A stretch of 64,000 bases of DNA from Chelydra serpentina (taxonomy: Eukaryota > Chordata > Testudines > Chelydridae), in the NCBI GenBank assembly GCA_037349315.1, contig JBAIAC010000020.1, positions 2,604,001 to 2,668,000 of the forward strand, read 5' to 3'. The first letter of the stretch is position 1. Every line of letters begins with the position of its first letter. Below are positions 1 through 11,005 of this stretch, piece by piece. Under the pieces are notes generated by a model. The model searched no databases. It was not told the DNA's origin and saw only the letters and a list, made by a program, of their open reading frames with translations. Made by a program: the position numbers and the translations under genes.

Positions 1-980
1 ACATGTTTTTAGTGACTAAGCACCATTCTCTTAGCCATTGCTGTGTTTCATGATGAAGCAGCACAGGCTGTTCCCATTAATTTAAAAGAAAAAAATATTG
101 TGATAGTCTCTGTTGGGCAAAGTGTGAAAATAGACAAACCGTCACACTGAAATTCACCAGGTTGCTTGTCATGGTCTGCTTTTCTTTACTAAAACCATCA
201 GGAAACACAGGTATGGAACAGAGCTATGAGAATAACTGTTTTTCGGTTTGCAGGCAATTCCAAAACATCTTGGAGAAAAAATGTGTTTCAGGCTGACCTG
301 AATAGAACATTTTTCAACATTTTCAGTGAATTCAAAAGTTGCAAAAAATATTGGTTTTGGTTAAACAAAGATTTTCATTTTGAACAAATTGTTATAGGGG
401 CTTTTAAAAAATAAAATAAAATTGAAATAAATTGCAAAATGAGAAGTCATTTTGAATAGAAAAATGTAATGTTTAGTTTTGAAAATATTGACATTTTGAC
501 TTTTATGAAATAGTTTGGGGTGGGGGTCTGGGTTTGTTTTTTTGTTTTTTTCTGAGGAATAATTCAGCCAATCTGAACCAAATTTGGAAAATGTTTTCGT
601 GCCACCAAATCTGCATTTTTGTAGGGGGGAAATAGCTGGAAATTTTCTCCCAAATGTAGTGTGAAGTGACAGGGCTATCTATGGCCGTTTGAAAACATGC
701 CCATGCAGGGATGTAGCTAAGTTATCTGATGTTACATGTGCCAATTTAAATGTTGTATAGCAGCTCTCCCCTTATTCTAACCTGATCCCAGTGGAAACCC
801 CAGATATAAAGAGAGAAAATTCCAAATTTAATTCTGAATATATCAGCTCTGTCCTGTCTCTCTCATGTAGATGAAACAGCTTGTTTGTTCAAGAACTCAA
901 TAGTAAAGGGACAGCCCTTGGAGGGAATTTGTTTCCCATGGAATTCAAATATTCTCCTCCTAGTGCCAATTTAATTTTTA
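1..980. other. intron-like sequence, no exon seen
   Basis: No coding exon is visible. Positions 780-930 resemble the intron of gene 2 at about 36420-36560, which lies between its Ig exon and stem exon. By that alignment the Ig exon of gene 0 should lie just left of the window. The stretch 430-660 belongs to an AT-rich repeat type that recurs near 2000-2280, 11560-11720, 28250-28640, 53150-53800 and 62030-62140. Confidence 0.5.
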
Positions 981-1066
981 TCCCGTTGAACTCTCTGGCA
1001 AACCTTTCATGAACTTCAGTGAAAGCAGATTTAGCTCTGTTTTGAAAATGTCTGAATGAAATGTAA

Positions 1067-1310
1067 GAGAGACAAGGTGGATGAGGTAATACCTTTCATT
1101 GGACCTACCTCTGTTGGTGAGAGACAAACTTTCGAGCTTACACAGAGTTCTTCTGCAGGCTGGGACAGGTACTCAGAGTGTCACAGCTAAATGCAAGGTA
1201 CACCAGATTATTTAACATAAGCAGTTAACACATATTTCAAGGGACCATTCAAGGTGCAGGGGCCAATTAATACCCCTCCAGTCACCGGGTGGAGGGAAGG
1301 TGGCAAGGAA
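1067..1310 (+). repeat. interspersed repeat, probable Penelope-like element tail
   Basis: Motifs such as CTTTCATTGGACCTAC and CTTTCGAGCTTACACAGAG are shared with 29320-29560 (reverse strand) and partly with 63075-63245. Assignment to Penelope-like elements is by remembered resemblance to their tails and is uncertain. Confidence 0.4.
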
Positions 1311-1579
1311 GAGAAGGAAGTAGGGAGACATTTTGATTTTTTCCTGATATATTTTTAGGCTTTTTTCTTAGACCAAAACAATTCCGCAGAATCAAAGGAA
1401 TACACTGGTTGTTTCAGCATCACCCAATTTACATTTTTTGTTGAAAAAATGTTTTGGTCAAAATATTTAGCCCTGCTCTAGACATGTCCTTGTATATCTC
1501 ACTGCTGTTCTATCTCTCATCGGTATGAGGCTGTCAGCTGTTTGAAATGATGTGTAATTGCTGTGTATCTGCCCCACAG

Positions 1580-1615
1580 ACGGTGATAGCTCTGGAGGGG
1601 ATCCATCGTCCCAAG
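1580..1615 (+). pseudogene. stem exon copy 1 of gene 0, donor lost
   Basis: Thirty-six bases follow a CTGCCCCACAG acceptor and, read in phase 1, give a short Gly/Ser/Asp-rich stem (DGDSSGGDPSSQ). It aligns with the stem exon of gene 2 at 37536. The base pair after the exon is GG instead of GT, so this copy probably cannot be spliced on its right side. Exon identity is inferred from the alignment of the paralogous copies. Confidence 0.4.
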
Positions 1616-2512
1616 GGAAATGATTTTGCTCGGTGCTGTGGGATTTCCCTGTAGGAAAGTGGGGGGGCTTGGTCTGCGATTATGGGGGAGCACACTCCAA
1701 TCTCAATGAGGAGACTTTAGCCTGTTGTACGTATCTGGGTGAGCAGGCGGCGGCGGGGGTTTCACCTTCGAGTGGGGGGATGTAAAATGTCCAAGCAGCT
1801 GCATGTGCCACTATCTGCTCCACAGAATGCTGAGGAAAATCTCATAATGGAGCTAAATCTGGTTTCATTGTGTGATTCTCTCCATATTATGGTCATAATT
1901 AGTTTTTATACAGTTTTCTACTTAGTAGATTTTCTTACGTCTACCTGTATGTTAACTGCAGATGCAGTCAGAGCTGGAAAAATAACAACAGTTTTTGGAT
2001 GAGCAGCACTTTAAAAAAATTGGGGGTAGGTGGGGTTTTTTGGCCCGAACTGAAAATGAAAATTTTCGGCAAATGGAAAAGTAAAAAATAAATGATTTCA
2101 GGTTGAATGAAACATTTCGTTGGAGCCACAGCAAAATGTTTTGCTGATATTTTCAGCTTTGAATTATTAAAGGCAAGTTCTAAAGAAAAAGTTGTTTCAA
2201 TTTTTCAGTTTGAAACATTTTATTTTGAATGTCAGAATGATTTTGTTTGATTTTTTTTTCTGATTTTTGCTCAAGCTTTTTTTTTTTTTGTTCCAAGTGA
2301 AACAATTCAGCAAAATCAACACACCTTCACTAATTGCTTTGGTGCCACTGAATTTATATTTTTTTGACAAAAAAAAATCAGTCAAAAAATTGCTCCCAGC
2401 TCTAGACACGCACCTGTATATTTCACTGGCGATCGCTGCCATTCTACATCTCACTGGTATGAGGCTTTTGGTGCATGAAGTGATGTGTAATCGCTGTGTA
2501 TCTGCCCCACAG

Positions 2513-2548
2513 ATGGCGATGGCTCTGGAGAGGGGACACTGCTCCAAG
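2513..2548 (+). CDS. stem exon copy 2 of gene 0
   Basis: This is the second tandem copy of the 36-base stem exon. It has an intact acceptor (CCCCACAG) and an intact GT donor (CAAG then GTACAT), phase 1 in and out, and encodes DGDGSGEGTLLQ. It is a short, flexible, extracellular linker between an Ig domain and the membrane segment. It is 18 bases shorter than the corresponding exon of genes 1 and 2. Whether it is used depends on an Ig exon outside the window. Confidence 0.45.
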
Positions 2549-3423
2549 GTACATGGTTTTTCTCCTTGCTGTGGGATTTCCCTGTAGGAAAGTGAGAGGG
2601 CTGGGCTGGGATTACGGGGGGAGAACATGGCAATCCCAAGAGGGAGACTTTACCCCACCGCAGGTGCCTGGCTGGGCAGGCGGCCGCAGGGGCTCACCTC
2701 CCTTTGGGAAATGTAAAATGTCCAGGCAGCCTCACATGCCACCATCTTCTCCCGAGGAGGCTGGGGGCTGCCATGTCCCCGTGCTGTGGCTGGCGGTGTG
2801 GAGGGAGCTGGGCTCTTACCCAATGGCGATGGAGGCCACGGCTGTGCAGAACCTGGCAGGGACAGAGACGAGGGGGTTGGATTCCGCAGGCAGCGGAGCC
2901 GGGAGATAAACGAACTAGCCAGTTCTCCTATCGCAGAGCCTGTGGCGATGGCCTGGATGTGTGTCTCTGTGTAGCGGCCTGGGGAGGAGCCCAGCAATGG
3001 CAGGGTCCGTGTGGGCTCTGGCTTTGTGATGAAGCCTCTAGCACAAACATCTGGCCAGGGAGTCAGTGGCTGCCGGGCTGCGATCCTGCCCTGTGCCGGT
3101 CAGCAGCAGACTGTGGTGTCAGCACTGCCCCTTGGAAATGGATCCATAGCACAGGTGAGTGGCTGACCCCAGTTGCACCTGTCTTGGTGCTAGTTACAGG
3201 GCAACAAAGAACTAGTGCTGAGCGAGATCCTTGCAGAGTTAGGAGCTGGGCATGAGGCCTCTAAACAGCTGGGTTCATGGGACATTCACAGGCTCCCCCG
3301 AGACATTGCCAGATGTGATGTCCCCTGGGTGGAGGGGCCAGTGCTTTGCAGAGCTATGAGGGGACTCGTTGCACATTTGTCTCCACATTCAGACCACTCA
3401 CCCTGCTCCATCCCCTGTCCCAG

Positions 3424-3596
3424 GGCCTGGTATCTCGCTCTGGGTCTGGATCCTCCACTCCACCCTGGTCCTGCTCCTCCTGGTGTCTGCCCCGATCATC
3501 ACCTGCATCCTGAGGAAAAGAGCCGCCGCTCAGCCCATCCGGAAGGCCCTGGGGGGGGGGAATGGCAGGAACGAAGAGGAAGGAGAGGTGGCAGAG
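3424..3596 (+). CDS. membrane-spanning exon of gene 0
   Basis: After the acceptor CTGTCCCAG, a 173-base exon reads open in phase 1 and ends in phase 0 at GCAGAG|GTATCT. It encodes a hydrophobic stretch (HSTLVLLLLVSAPIITCIL) followed directly by the basic stop-transfer LRKRAAAQPIRK and then a Gly-rich and acidic tail. This is the expected layout of a type I membrane protein. No charged residue lies inside the hydrophobic core, so pairing with an ITAM adaptor through a Lys/Arg is not suggested. The sequence is not similar to the membrane exons of genes 1 and 2, so gene 0 may be a different subfamily. If the frame is simply read through, it stops at 3638. Confidence 0.5.
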
Positions 3597-3946
3597 GTAT
3601 CTGGGCGGTCCTGCTGCCCTGGACAAGTTGGGGGGTAGCTGAGATTACAGACAGGTCTGCAGATTATACCATTGTGCAGAACCGTGTCCATGGGGCTCGA
3701 GGGGAGTAACTCGTTGGTTAGATGTATGGGGAGGGGACCCTGATAAGTGTGTGTGTAAATTCAGAAGAACCCCACTGCCAGCAGCAGCTTTACTTTGTGG
3801 CCACACTCGTGTCCCCAGGGCAGGGTCCAGCCCCTCTGTGTAAGCAGAGACATATTTGTTTAATAAGGGTTTAATTGTCACTCCTACTGGGCCCCGTTCG
3901 GGGCGACGGAGCTGGATCCAGCAGGCCAGAGCTGTGGGCCTTGCTT

Positions 3947-4069
3947 AGGATGACCAGATGTCCTGATTTTATAGGGACAGTCCCGATTTTGGGGTCTTTT
4001 TCTTATATAGGCTCCTATTACTCCCCACCCCCATCCTGATTTTTCACATTTGCTGTCTGGTCACCCTAG
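3947..4069 (+). mobile_element. short inverted-repeat element (MITE), hAT-like
   Basis: About 123 bases begin AGGATGACCAGATGTCC and end GCTGTCTGGTCACCCTAG, so the ends are inverted repeats. The flanks CCTTGCTT and CCTTGCTC form a 7-of-8 target duplication. A reverse-strand copy with a perfect 8-base duplication lies at 38469-38592. Eight-base duplications are typical of hAT elements. Confidence 0.65.
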
Positions 4070-4079
4070 CCTTGCTCCA

Positions 4080-6240
4080 GTACGGTGCACACAGAAGGGA
4101 GGCTGGGAGCTCACAGTGATAATGGGAATTTTCACAATGGCCGAACTCTTTGGACGCCCCCCCTCCCCACACACACACACAAACACTGTGTTCCCCAGAG
4201 GTTGTGATTTCTAGACACTCACTACCCTTGCTGATTCTTGTGGCATAGGGGCAGACATTTTAGTAGGAGCCCTTTTCCATACAGCCCTGAGTACCTCTCT
4301 GCTCTGCATTACAGGCCAGTGCTAAAAGTTTGTGCTGTAAAGAGTTTAAAACATTTTTTAGTGTCTAAATATGAAGTTGTTCAAAGTTGTTACAGAAAAT
4401 AAGGTGTAGGTTGGTGTTTTACTGTGTCAGGCCAGGTCTGGAGCAATACGCACTGTCACCTGCTCTACCAGGGCCTCGACTGGTATTCTTCCAGCTTCTT
4501 GACCATGCTGAGAATGCAGCACAGAGTCCATCCCTGAGATAAAAATGAGCACGGCAGACGAGTGACGGGAAGGTCATTGCATCACAAGCACAGCATCGCT
4601 CTGGGACTGTGTGTCTATAAATACTGCCGGGCTGTGAGGACATGGTTGGAGGGCGAGAGACTCCTGTGCTGGGAACAGTGACCACAGCCAGTAACCACGG
4701 CCACGTCTCTGTGCTCACCTCACAGGCAGTGCGGGGCTCTGTTTAGAACTAGCCTTGGATGGATTCGCTTGTTATTGGTAAATATCAGTAAACATCAGTT
4801 TTGCATGCACCCAAACCCATGAGAAAATATTTCCATCGATCATAATAGAAATTTGCAGCTAAGCGAAGTAAGAGAAATGCTGCTTGAGACATTATTAGAG
4901 GCTGATTTAAGGATATTTACTGTGTATATTTTGACATGTGATTATGACAATTTGTGTTTTAACAGTTATAACGCTTTAGATTTTTTAATCTCAGCGTCTA
5001 CTGTCATTAAATATTGTCTGACCTCCCCCAGTAATTTCCTCCAATGTGAAAATTTAAATGGATAAAAGTTTAAAAAATCTTTAAAATAAACATCAATTTC
5101 AATATGATCCATTGAAATTATAAAAAATAAAAATTGAATTTTGCCAAATCTATTTATAACCCAGGGCTGGGACCTGTGGGAGTCACCCGGGAGCGTCATC
5201 ATCCACACTCAGCAGATGTTACGGGGTCATTCCAGCCTGAGCTGTGCCCGTTCCTGTGCTCCCCTGCACTTGTGTTCCCTGCTCTCAGCTCAGCCTGGCA
5301 GCTGGGGGAACCCCTGCTGAGGGCTGATCTCCGTCTCTCTGCTAAGGCACAGAGAGAGGCTGAGATCTCACCTAGGGAATGGAACATCTTGTGAATGTGC
5401 AAACGCCTATAAAGAGCTGCAGTGAAAAGGCCCAGTTCTCCCTCTGCTGCTTGCTACAGCCTGAAATTCTGGGAGGGGCGAAGGGTGATGTGCAGGGGCT
5501 ACAGAGAGCCACTTACAGTGGGTGGGGGGCATAGGTTCCCCCGGCAGATCCCCCTTTTCCCCTGTCAGGCAGCCCCTCCCCCAGCCATCTTATTACCTGC
5601 CCATGAGCCCATATTCCCACACCCTCCAAATCTGAGTGAGTAGCTCTATGTCACAACATCATTCACTCCAATTTGGCCCGGCCACCCCTCCATCGTGACA
5701 GAGGGGCGGCTGGGCCAAACTTGAGTGAGTGGCATGTTGACCTGGCGTGTGGGGTTAAAGCACCACTTGGGTTTGGCCTGGCCAAAAAGCGGTTAGGCAA
5801 TGGCCTGGTGCCCCCGCCCCCCAGCCGTGCAGCCTGTTGGGGACAGAGAAATCTCTAGCAGCACCTCAAAGCCAGTCCCAGTCTGCAGAGGATGGGGGAG
5901 GGGATCTGAAAATTCCCCTGCGTTGCCCACTCGGCCAGGGTCCTGGCCCCCTCTCTGGATGATCCTATGGGCAGTCGGACGTGGCATGGGCTTCACACAG
6001 AGAGGGATGGGACATATGGTGCTACGGATCCAGCATCCTGGAAGCTAGATGGAGCCACAACACTCAACAGGGGCCTCTCCCAGGGCACGGGGAGGGGCAC
6101 AGTGACACCCCCACACAGTTAGAAGAGGGACAAAGGGATTGTCTGGTGCTGGGGAGGAGGGGGCTGGTTGCTTTTGTATGAAGAGCCCCGGAGAGTCCTG
6201 CTGGGGAAATGGAACAAACTGGGGAATGGGATGAATTATC
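4080..6240. other. no gene recognised
   Basis: No exon could be supported. Positions 4750-5000 share a repeat with 58430-58620 (ACCCAAAC, then ATATTTCCATCG and AAGTAAGA). A short AC-rich run is at 4172-4186. Open frames here are short and lack family features. Confidence 0.4.
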
Positions 6241-7050
6241 GCGTGGGGGAGGGGGAGACATGGCACTCATGCATGTGGGGAAATGGAGGCCATTCTCATA
6301 ACAATGGTCATCGCTTCCCACTGTTTCAATGGGTCTGACGCTGCCATGTCAGTGATGCCTTGGGGTGTGGCAGGGAAAATGCCCCTTGTAAAGATGGCCA
6401 CCATTTCCCATTATTTCTAAGGGGAATGAAACCACAGTCTGCCCTTCGGGAATAGCAACCATTTCCCAGTGGGAAGCCTCTGGCTTCAATCCTGCTGGCC
6501 ACAATAAGAAAGAGTGGCCATTTTTACTTGGGATAACCTCTCTGCCCCATCAGGCACATGGTGACCATCTTCTCTGTGGGCAGGCTTTGGCTTCACTTCC
6601 ATTTGAAACAAGGGGGAAATTGGACATCCATGCCATGTGCAGGCTCCCATGGCTTTAGGGAAATAATAACCATTACCCAGAGGGCAGCTTGCAGCTTCAA
6701 TCCTAGCGGAAACAATGGGAAATGGTAGCCATCTTTACTAGGGGTAATCTCCCTTTCAGGGTCACAGTATTTAATGACATAGCAGCCATTTTCTCCGAAG
6801 GCAGCCTGTAACTTCAATCTTATTGGAAACAATGGGACATAGGAGCCATATTTACTAGGGGCAACTTCCCTTTCACATTCCTAGGCTGTAGTGTTATGGC
6901 AACCATCTTCCCATGGGCAGCTTCAGGCTTCATTTATAATGGCATTAAAGTCACAGGCTTCCCTCTCGAGAGAGAGCTGCCATGTTGCTATACCCTTGGG
7001 ATGTGAAAGGGAAGCTGCCCTTAGTAAAGATGGCTGCCATTTCCAACAGC
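6240..7050. repeat. degenerate tandem repeat, about 117-base unit, rich in GCCAT motifs
   Basis: Repeated phrases occur at spacings of about 117 bases, for example AGCCATCTTTACTAGGGG at 6727 and AGCCATATTTACTAGGGG at 6844. Each unit has a GCCATNTT-like word (6392, 6514, 6727, 6783, 6844, 6901, 7028). Such words fit the core of the YY1 site. The array lies about 0.8 kb upstream of the gene 1 start codon. Confidence 0.55.
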
Positions 7051-7499
7051 AGAACATAAGGGGAGAAATTTCCAAAAGTGCTTGAGCATCTGAGGCTCTG
7101 ACTGCCATGAAAGCCCAGAAGTGAGGGGTGCCCGACTCCCATTGGGGCCTTTTCAACACCTAACACTACATGAATTTTTCTATTTTGGAAAGCGCTCCAT
7201 TTTTAGGGGCTCTATTTGGGAACCTCTTGTTCAAATGGCTTCACATTTCTCTCACACACTCTACCTCAGCCACCGACCCAGGCATCCACTTTCAGGTGGA
7301 TTTGACTTGTCCTGTGGATTTTAAACAGAGTTTAAATTTCTGTTTAAAATTGAAACTTTGGTACCACTATAACTGTGGAGAAGCCACTATTGCTCTGTAA
7401 TTCTCAATCTGGGCTAGCCTGGGAGTTGGGCTCAGAGGGGCTGGGCTGATCTGGTATCAAACCCCCAATCCTCAGCATTTGGGAACAACGAAGAATCTG

Positions 7500-7807
7500 C
7501 CCTACCAGTGAGCGAGGACCTGTGCAAGCAACCTCCCACTCTCACCAGGGAGGGAGGTCCTCGACCATTGCGAGGCTGGTAGCAGACGAGGCCCTGTCTC
7601 TCACAGAGGCTGTGGCTTTCCTTCTCTCTGAACTTTGGGGAGCATGTGGCAGATCAAAGAGCACCTGTGGCTTCTCTGCTCCCTGCAGATCATCAACGGA
7701 GAGGCCAGATCAGAGAGCCACGGCATTTCTCTCACTGAGACACTAAGGAGCAGAGCCTGGATCCCCGAGGGCATTGCCAGACTGTGGGGTTATCATGGCT
7801 TCTCCCC
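7500..7807 (+). promoter_or_regulatory. 5' leader of gene 1, conserved in gene 2
   Basis: This stretch aligns with 34330-34634 upstream of gene 2: GGTAGCAGACGAGGCCC versus CAGTAGCAGACACGGCCC, then TCTCTCACAG, GCTGTGGCTTT and CCCTGCAGATCA. Such conservation between paralogues suggests an untranslated leader or proximal promoter. No TATA box was identified, and the transcription start is not determined. Confidence 0.45.
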
Positions 7808-7838
7808 ATGATCCTGCCTCAGGGCCTATGGCTTCTCT
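7808..7838 (+). CDS. gene 1 exon 1: first half of signal peptide
   Basis: ATG opens MILPQGLWLL, and the exon ends in phase 1 at CTTCTCT|GTGAGTATGG. The same exon, of the same 31-base length and donor, is found at 34635-34665 in gene 2. An upstream ATG at 7795 is not shared with gene 2, so 7808 is the preferred start. With exon 2 it makes a short hydrophobic leader that would send the protein into the secretory pathway. Confidence 0.65.
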
Positions 7839-8254
7839 GTGAGTATGGGCACAATGGGCCAGGTTGGGTTTTAGGAGAAGGCTGAGCTGAGAGGCAGAGA
7901 ATTGTTTGCTTAATTAGGGTTCAGTACCAAGAGGCATGTTCCAGGTGGGCTGTTAGACTGGCACCACTGCCTCAGTCAGGCCTATGCCAGCCCCCCCAGC
8001 CTCCTGCCACACACACACATCTGGTTTACAGTACATCTCTAGCACTGCCAAACACTGTTATTTTTTCCTGCTTACTGTTTTCTATATCAGGGGATTTAAA
8101 ACACTTTCAACCCTTTAGGCAAAATCCACATATTTTAACAGCTGCAATGTCTGTGCAATCGCAGGCCCTAGCCCTAGCATGGTCCCAGCACTGAATGTTG
8201 CCAGGGCCGTTTTAAATCACTCATTCACCTGATCCACACATGGGGAAGAGGCGA

Positions 8255-8960
8255 GAGTTCGGGGAACAGCTACAGGAATGATGCGAGGTCTGGAACAGCT
8301 GCCTGACAGTGAGAGGCTGATGGAGCTCAGTCGAGTTAACTGATGGGAGAGAAGGTTAAAAGGTGACTTGATCACAGCATATAAGCCCCTCCACAGGGAG
8401 AAGATTTCTGACAGCAGTGGTAGATTTCTTTAATCGAACAGACAAAGCCCGAATGAGAGCCAACAGTTGGAAAGTGAAGTCAGACTAATTCACTCTGGAA
8501 TAAGGCCCACGTAGGGAGCATGGTTTATTTACCAACGGAGCAGGTTAACAATGGAAGCAGTTAGATTCTCTGTCACTTGGAGTCATTCAACCAGGATAAA
8601 ATGAGGAGTGGCTGTGTCTCTTTCAGGGGGGAGGTATAGCTCAGTGGTTTGAGCATTGGCCTGCCAAACCCAGGGTTGTGAGTTCAATCCTTGAGGGGGC
8701 CATTTAGGAATCTGGGGCAAAAATCTGTCAGGGGACAGTACTTGGTCCTGCTAGTGAAGGCAGGGGATTGGACTTGATGACCTTTCAAGGTTGTTCAAGT
8801 TTTAGAACATTGGCATATCTCCATTTATTTATTTAAAGGATGCTGTCTGTCTCAAACACAGGTTCTTGGCTAGACAGTGTCAGGTTCTCTGGATTGTCTT
8901 ACGCAGGAGATCAGAGCAGATGATCGCAATGGTCCTTTCTGGCCTGAGAATCTATTAGTC
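8255..8960 (+). mobile_element. CR1-like LINE 3' fragment, old
   Basis: Sequence of the CR1 ORF2 end and 3' end can be followed from GGAACAGCTACAGGAATGAT to the tail ATCGCAATGGTCCTTTCTGG. It is diverged, has no usable frame, and is interrupted by a SINE at 8634-8815. It lies in intron 1 of gene 1. Confidence 0.6.
8634..8815 (+). mobile_element. tRNA-derived SINE with CR1-like tail (turtle Cry type)
   Basis: It begins GGGGGGAGGTATAGCTCAGTGG, which contains an A-box (TAGCTCAGTGG), and continues with a B-box-like GAGTTCAATCC. The 3' part (GGACTTGATGACCTTTCAAGG) resembles CR1 ends. It is inserted in an older CR1 fragment. Confidence 0.75.
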
Positions 8961-9217
8961 TAGGAACCCCTCTACTCAGCAGTGCAGGTCGGTGGGTGAG
9001 AAGCTGTCACAAGGAAGAGGGATTAGTTGGAAGAATGCGGTTAACAAATGTAGTTTATCACACAGGAGGGAATTAAAGGACTGGATTCCACAGCTGTCAT
9101 CATCCTGCATCTGTATGTTGCCTTGCTGGGAGAACGTCCATTGATTTTAAACTGAATTAACTCTTCTGCAGCACGTCTGGCTGCACTACTAACAGGAACG
9201 TGTGATTTATTTAAAAG

Positions 9218-9256
9218 GTTCGCTTGCTGCAAGCCAGGAAATTTGTAGCTCTCCAG
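9218..9256 (+). CDS. gene 1 exon 2: second half of signal peptide
   Basis: A 39-base exon, phase 1 to phase 1, lies between TTTAAAAG and GTGAGTGTT. Together with exon 1 it completes the leader ...LLC-SLAASQEICSSP. Gene 2 has the same exon at 34888. A leader split over two exons, the second being a mini-exon of about 36 bases, is typical of leukocyte-receptor-complex genes (KIR, LILR) and is one reason for placing these genes near that group. Confidence 0.65.
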
Positions 9257-10594
9257 GTGAGTGTTAGCTACTTTAGAAGGAGAAGAGAGTGTATCTAATA
9301 ATGAGTGTGGCAGGGCTGGGAGTGAGGACCTGGGAAGAGGAGTGGAATCTAGTGAGTTAGAGAAGAGCACTGGGAGGTGAGGGCTGCTGGGTTCCGTTTT
9401 TAACCCTGGCATACAAAGCCCAAACCTGCTTTCCATGGGAGAATTCCTTATACAGATGCTCCCCGACTTATGCAAGCGTTCCATTCCAAAATGCCTTGCG
9501 TAAGTCGAATTTTGCAAGTCAGAAACATATCTCCAACCATTACGTGGAACCCCCCCCCCACCCCCCCACAAACCTGCTATTTCTAGCTTATGGAACTTTT
9601 TCTGTAAACTCAGATTTGCGTAAATAGGGTCTTCCGTAACCTGGGGAGCGTCTGTAATGGCATTGGAAGCAAGATCAGCCCCAGTTCAGAACAAATCCTC
9701 TGCTGGTGTAAACTGGTGAATCTCCATTGAAACCAATGGATCTGTATCCCTTTACACCAGGTGAGAATTTGTCACATTAAGTCTCACTACCTAATTTAAA
9801 CCACTGAGGGCCAAATTCAGTGACCGTGTAGACAGCACTGTGACACATGAAGGCTGTGTGGTGGCCAGTGAGCAGTGATAGATCAGACCTTGCCGAGCAG
9901 TGGAAATCACACCCGTTTGGTATTCAGTGGGGACTGAATTCAGCCACTGACATAAGTGGGTGCATGTCCTACTTACATCAGAGCTGGGTTTGACACCAAG
10001 GTGTATTGGGTTGCTACAGCATCAGTGTAAGTGTCTTGGGGTCTGACTCCCTTCTCTCTGGTGGGATTCCACTGGTTTGAGGGGAGTTACTGCTGATTTA
10101 CACCAGTGTGGGGAGGAGAGACAGGCTGTTGGGGGAGAGGTGGCTGCTTTTCCTTGCACACAGCTGGGAGATGCTTTTCCTGTGACACTCACAGCTCCCA
10201 TCCCACTACACCCTTTGCATCCCCAATGGGATGGGCTCCCTGGGACGCTCTGGCTGCTGTTCGTTACTCTAGTGACCCTCGGTGTCTGCCATCCCACCGG
10301 AAATGGCCAATTGTTGTGGGTTCACATGGCAGCAGAAAGCTGCTGGGACACACCAGGGCATCCAATCCCAAATGGGGGCAAATCGTACATCTCCATCCCT
10401 TTGCCTGTCTCCTGGCTGTCTGACACCCAAAGCCTTGTAATCCATAGCACTGCACTGGCGTGGAACGGCAGCAGGCACAGGGGCCTCGGGCCCCAAATGG
10501 GGACAAGCAAAGGCTAAAAACTTTGCGCACTCCCAGTGCATCCTGTCCCTCCCTCCAGACAGCGCAGCGTCAGGCAGTGACACCAACAAGGGGC

Positions 10595-10690
10595 CAGATC
10601 CCCAGCTGGTGTAAATCAGCATCGCTTCATTGCAGTGAATGCAGCTTTACTGATTGACACCAGCAGGGGATCTGGCCCCAGGTGTTTAAC
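10595..10690. repeat. interspersed repeat with TTTACACCAGCTGGGGATCTGG-like ends
   Basis: The phrases AGCTGGTGTAAATCAGCATCG and ATTGACACCAGCAGGGGATCTGG form a short inverted pair. Relatives occur at 16040-16250, 50600-50715, 54100-54170 and 63330-63410. It is a common diverged reptile repeat type of unknown class to me. Confidence 0.45.
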
Positions 10691-10711
10691 ACTGGTGTGT
10701 TTGCTCCCCAG

Positions 10712-11005
10712 GCTCTCTCCCCACCCTGCGGCTGTTCCTGGACAGGCTGTCTGCCCGCCAAGGGGACACAGCCATGCTGTCGTGTTTAGTCTCTTTGGAC
10801 GCCCCCATGACCCGCATTGTCTTCTGCAAAGATGGGAAGGAGATTTCTGTCCAGCCCAAGGAAGGAAACAAACTCGTCTACGATTCACCCTACACAGTGT
10901 CCAGGGAGAGCGCAGGGGCCTTTTCCTGCCGCTACCAGCTCAAGGATGACAATAACCAGGAGAACAATTCTCTCTCCAGTGAATCTTTGCACTTGCACGT
11001 GGCTG
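10712..11005 (+). CDS. gene 1 exon 3: single extracellular Ig-like domain
   Basis: The exon is 294 bases, acceptor CTCCCCAG, donor GCTG|GTAATG, phase 1 in and out, as for most Ig-domain exons. It encodes about 98 residues with the B-strand Cys in AMLSCLVS, and an F-strand AGAFSCRYQ, which is the usual disulfide pair with the Ig signature. A third Cys sits in the C-strand region (IVFCKDGKEIS) where Trp or Tyr is more usual. One N-glycosylation sequon (NNS) lies near the end. Roughly half of the residues match the gene 2 domain by eye. Ligand unknown. Similar one-domain receptors of leukocytes bind collagen, S100 proteins or unknown ligands, but nothing here decides that. Confidence 0.8.

Larger units (their letters stand above)
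985..2660 (+). repeat. segmental block, + orientation copy of an inverted duplication
   Basis: This block matches the reverse complement of about 27960-29655 over most of its length, including a Penelope-tail-like repeat, two stem-exon copies and AT-rich filler. Inside it, two tandem copies of about 925 bases can be seen (starting near 1474 and 2398); both open with GCTCTAGACA and both carry the stem-exon acceptor CTGCCCCACAG. The gene 2 intron holds one related copy. Confidence 0.7.

Noticed and set aside
3659..3709. Possible tail exon of gene 0 with DYTIVQ after a TCTGCAG acceptor
   Set aside because: The membrane exon ends in phase 0, and in that phase the segment does not give this reading; kept out for lack of a consistent junction.
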